From Phycisphaeraceae bacterium (GTDB lineage Bacteria > Planctomycetota > Phycisphaerae > Phycisphaerales > UBA1924), in assembly GCA_019636565.1 (NCBI GenBank), contig JAHBXG010000004.1:100949-143281 (forward strand): a stretch of 42,333 nucleotides of DNA. The letters are read 5' to 3'. This document shows, piece by piece, positions 41,048-42,333 of this stretch; position 1 is the first letter of the stretch; each line of letters opens with the position of its first letter. A program made the translations under genes and the position numbers. The notes beneath the pieces were generated by a model that did no database searches, was not told the DNA's origin, and saw only the letters and a list, made by a program, of their open reading frames with translations.

Positions 41048-42333
41048 ATGACCGAGCCTTCCAATCCATCTTCGGCTTCCAGTTCCGGCGCGTCCGGGGG
41101 TGAACTGCCCAAGCAGTACAAGCCCGCCGACCATGAAGAGCGTATTCGCGCCCGCTGGGACGCGGCAAAGGCGTTCCATGCGGACCCGCAGCGAGTTTTG
41201 CGGGGAGAAGCAAAGCCGTATTGCATTGTGATCCCGCCGCCGAACGTGACGGATCGGTTGCACCTCGGCCACGCGCTCAACAACACCCTGCAGGATGTGC
41301 TGGCACGCTCGCACCGCATGATGGGGTACGAGACGCTTTGGATGGCGGGAACCGATCACGCCGGCATCGCAACGCAGGCAGTCGTGGAACGCCGGCTTAA
41401 GAAGGATGAGGGAATCACCCGCCAGCAGTTGGGTCGTGAAAAGTTTGTCGAGAAGGTGCAGGCGTTCAAAGACGAGTACGAGCGAATCATCACCGATCAG
41501 TTGAAATTGATGGGCTGCTCGTGCGACTGGGATCGCCAGCGCTTCACGATGGATGAGGTGTGCGCTCGCGCCGTGCGCGAAGCATTCTTCCGACTCTTCA
41601 AGGACGGGCTCATCTACAGAGGTAAGCGGCTCGTGAACTGGGATCCGGTGCTGCAGACGGCGGTCTCGGATGATGAGTGCTACGAGGAAGAGCTTGATTC
41701 CTCGTTCTACTACTTGCGCTATCCGCTCGTGCATCGAGACGATCCCAAGGTCGATGCCCAGCCGGTGACATGGAATGAGTTGGCACGCCGGGGGTATCAG
41801 GGCGCGGATGAGCACAAGGGTGAAGAACAGGCCTGGGTGACGGTCGCAACGACGCGGCCGGAGACCTATCTGGGCGATACTGCAGTTGCAATCAATCCGA
41901 AGGACCCGCGTGCAAAGTCGCTGCGCGGGTTGTTCGTCGAGTTGCCGCTGGTTGGCCGCATCATCCCGGTGATCGAGGATGATTACGTCGTGCTTCCCGC
42001 GGCAATGCAGGCGGACCCCGAAGCAGCCAAGAGCGACCCGAAAGCGGTATACGCAACCGGCTTCTTGAAAGTCACGCCGGCGCACGATCCGAATGACTAC
42101 GAAATCGGCCTGCGACACAAGGCCGCCATCGAAGCCTGCGGCAACCCGGTAATGATCAACATGCTCGCGCCCGACGGCAGCGTCAGTGACAAGCACGGCT
42201 GGACCGATGTGGGCGATGCGCACCTGTTTGTGGGATTGCCGCGTGAGAAGGCGCGGAAGAAGGTGCTGGAAGAGTTCAAGGCACGAACGGTTGACAACTC
42301 GACCGCGACATTGCTCGCCGAGACCAAGCCCTA
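41048..42333 (+). CDS. valS: valyl-tRNA synthetase, 5' part (runs off the window)
   Basis: The first 428 codons of a class I synthetase that charges tRNA-Val. After a Ser-rich leader (MTEPSNPSSASSSGASGG) come YKPADHEERIRARWDAA, the HIGH-type motif in PPPNVTDRLHLGHAL (HLGH), and ETLWMAGTDHAGIATQAVVE. The CP1 editing domain begins with WVTVATTRPETYLGDTAVAI and continues with FLKVTPAHDPNDYEIG. In HIGH-motif context, Asp-Arg replaces the common Gly-Ser (NVTGSLHMGH). The C-terminal half, KMSKS loop and anticodon domain lie outside. It is divergent from the TPR gene. No clear Shine-Dalgarno is present before the ATG. Confidence 0.96.
   Translation, partial: MTEPSNPSSASSSGASGGELPKQYKPADHEERIRARWDAAKAFHADPQRVLRGEAKPYCIVIPPPNVTDRLHLGHALNNTLQDVLARSHRMMGYETLWMAGTDHAGIATQAVVERRLKKDEGITRQQLGREKFVEKVQAFKDEYERIITDQLKLMGCSCDWDRQRFTMDEVCARAVREAFFRLFKDGLIYRGKRLVNWDPVLQTAVSDDECYEEELDSSFYYLRYPLVHRDDPKVDAQPVTWNELARRGYQGADEHKGEEQAWVTVATTRPETYLGDTAVAINPKDPRAKSLRGLFVELPLVGRIIPVIEDDYVVLPAAMQADPEAAKSDPKAVYATGFLKVTPAHDPNDYEIGLRHKAAIEACGNPVMINMLAPDGSVSDKHGWTDVGDAHLFVGLPREKARKKVLEEFKARTVDNSTATLLAETKP

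Noticed and set aside
1..42333. CRISPR array, transposon, prophage or defence island
   Set aside because: No regularly spaced repeats, transposase, integrase or phage gene; the genes are mainly housekeeping or envelope functions.

Overview
The window looks like a chromosomal, mostly housekeeping stretch from a high-GC bacterium. I place it in the Planctomycetota, most likely class Phycisphaerae. The reasons are three secreted proteins ending in Cys-bracketed dockerin-like repeats (DxNxDGxxDDxDFVIF), a 1325-residue SecA, a TraR/DksA protein lacking most zinc ligands, an rpsL-rpsG pair without fusA/tuf, and gene strands that switch every one to three genes. This placement is from family resemblance only. 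I see no phage, IS element, CRISPR array, rRNA or tRNA.

Layout. 1-5450: a coiled-coil/winged-helix protein converging on secA, then a small membrane protein. 5700-9370: a stand-alone B12-type ribonucleotide reductase C-terminal module, a D-2-hydroxyacid dehydrogenase divergent from an endonuclease/exonuclease/phosphatase (EEP) protein, an HU-like protein with a clear promoter, leader hairpin and terminator, and psuG. 9480-13940: two adjacent secreted dockerin proteins, one of unknown fold and one EEP nuclease. 13965-18560: an MBL hydrolase divergent from a cupin, then the leftward run accA-dksA-like-lspA, and proC. 18559-21554: a leftward methyltransferase / ABC ATPase / ABC permease run, divergent from a ubiD-family decarboxylase (to 23334). 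23447-28440: M16 peptidase, D-Ala-D-Ala carboxypeptidase (PBP4 type) and an unknown protein. 28624-30350: a single-domain response regulator, rpsL and rpsG. 30419-34240: a ThiF-type adenylyltransferase, a DinB-fold protein, and an LpoB-like lipoprotein paired with a COG3014-like lipoprotein. 34233-38473: MazG, a membrane SpoIIE-type phosphatase, a cobalamin adenosyltransferase and recJ. 38488-42333: a secreted HAF-repeat dockerin protein, a TPR membrane protein and the 5' part of valS.

Themes. Envelope biogenesis recurs: SecA, LspA, two lipoproteins, the LpoB-like protein, PBP4 and three exported dockerin proteins, so the cell probably exports lipoproteins and has peptidoglycan. A B12 theme links the NrdJ-type module with the adenosyltransferase. 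The arrangement is very compact: convergent genes with interlocked stop codons (15039-15042, 18559-18562), divergent genes whose starts overlap, and one divergent pair served by a single palindromic Shine-Dalgarno sequence (21558-21565).

The items most worth following are five tandem ~62-residue repeats inserted in SecA, a natural Arg at position 88 of ribosomal protein S12 (a known streptomycin-resistance position), paired hairpins in the rpsL-rpsG gap that may be an S7 control site, the palindromic shared ribosome-binding site, and the Cys-clamped dockerin modules. I found no obvious multigene defence system or biosynthetic cluster.
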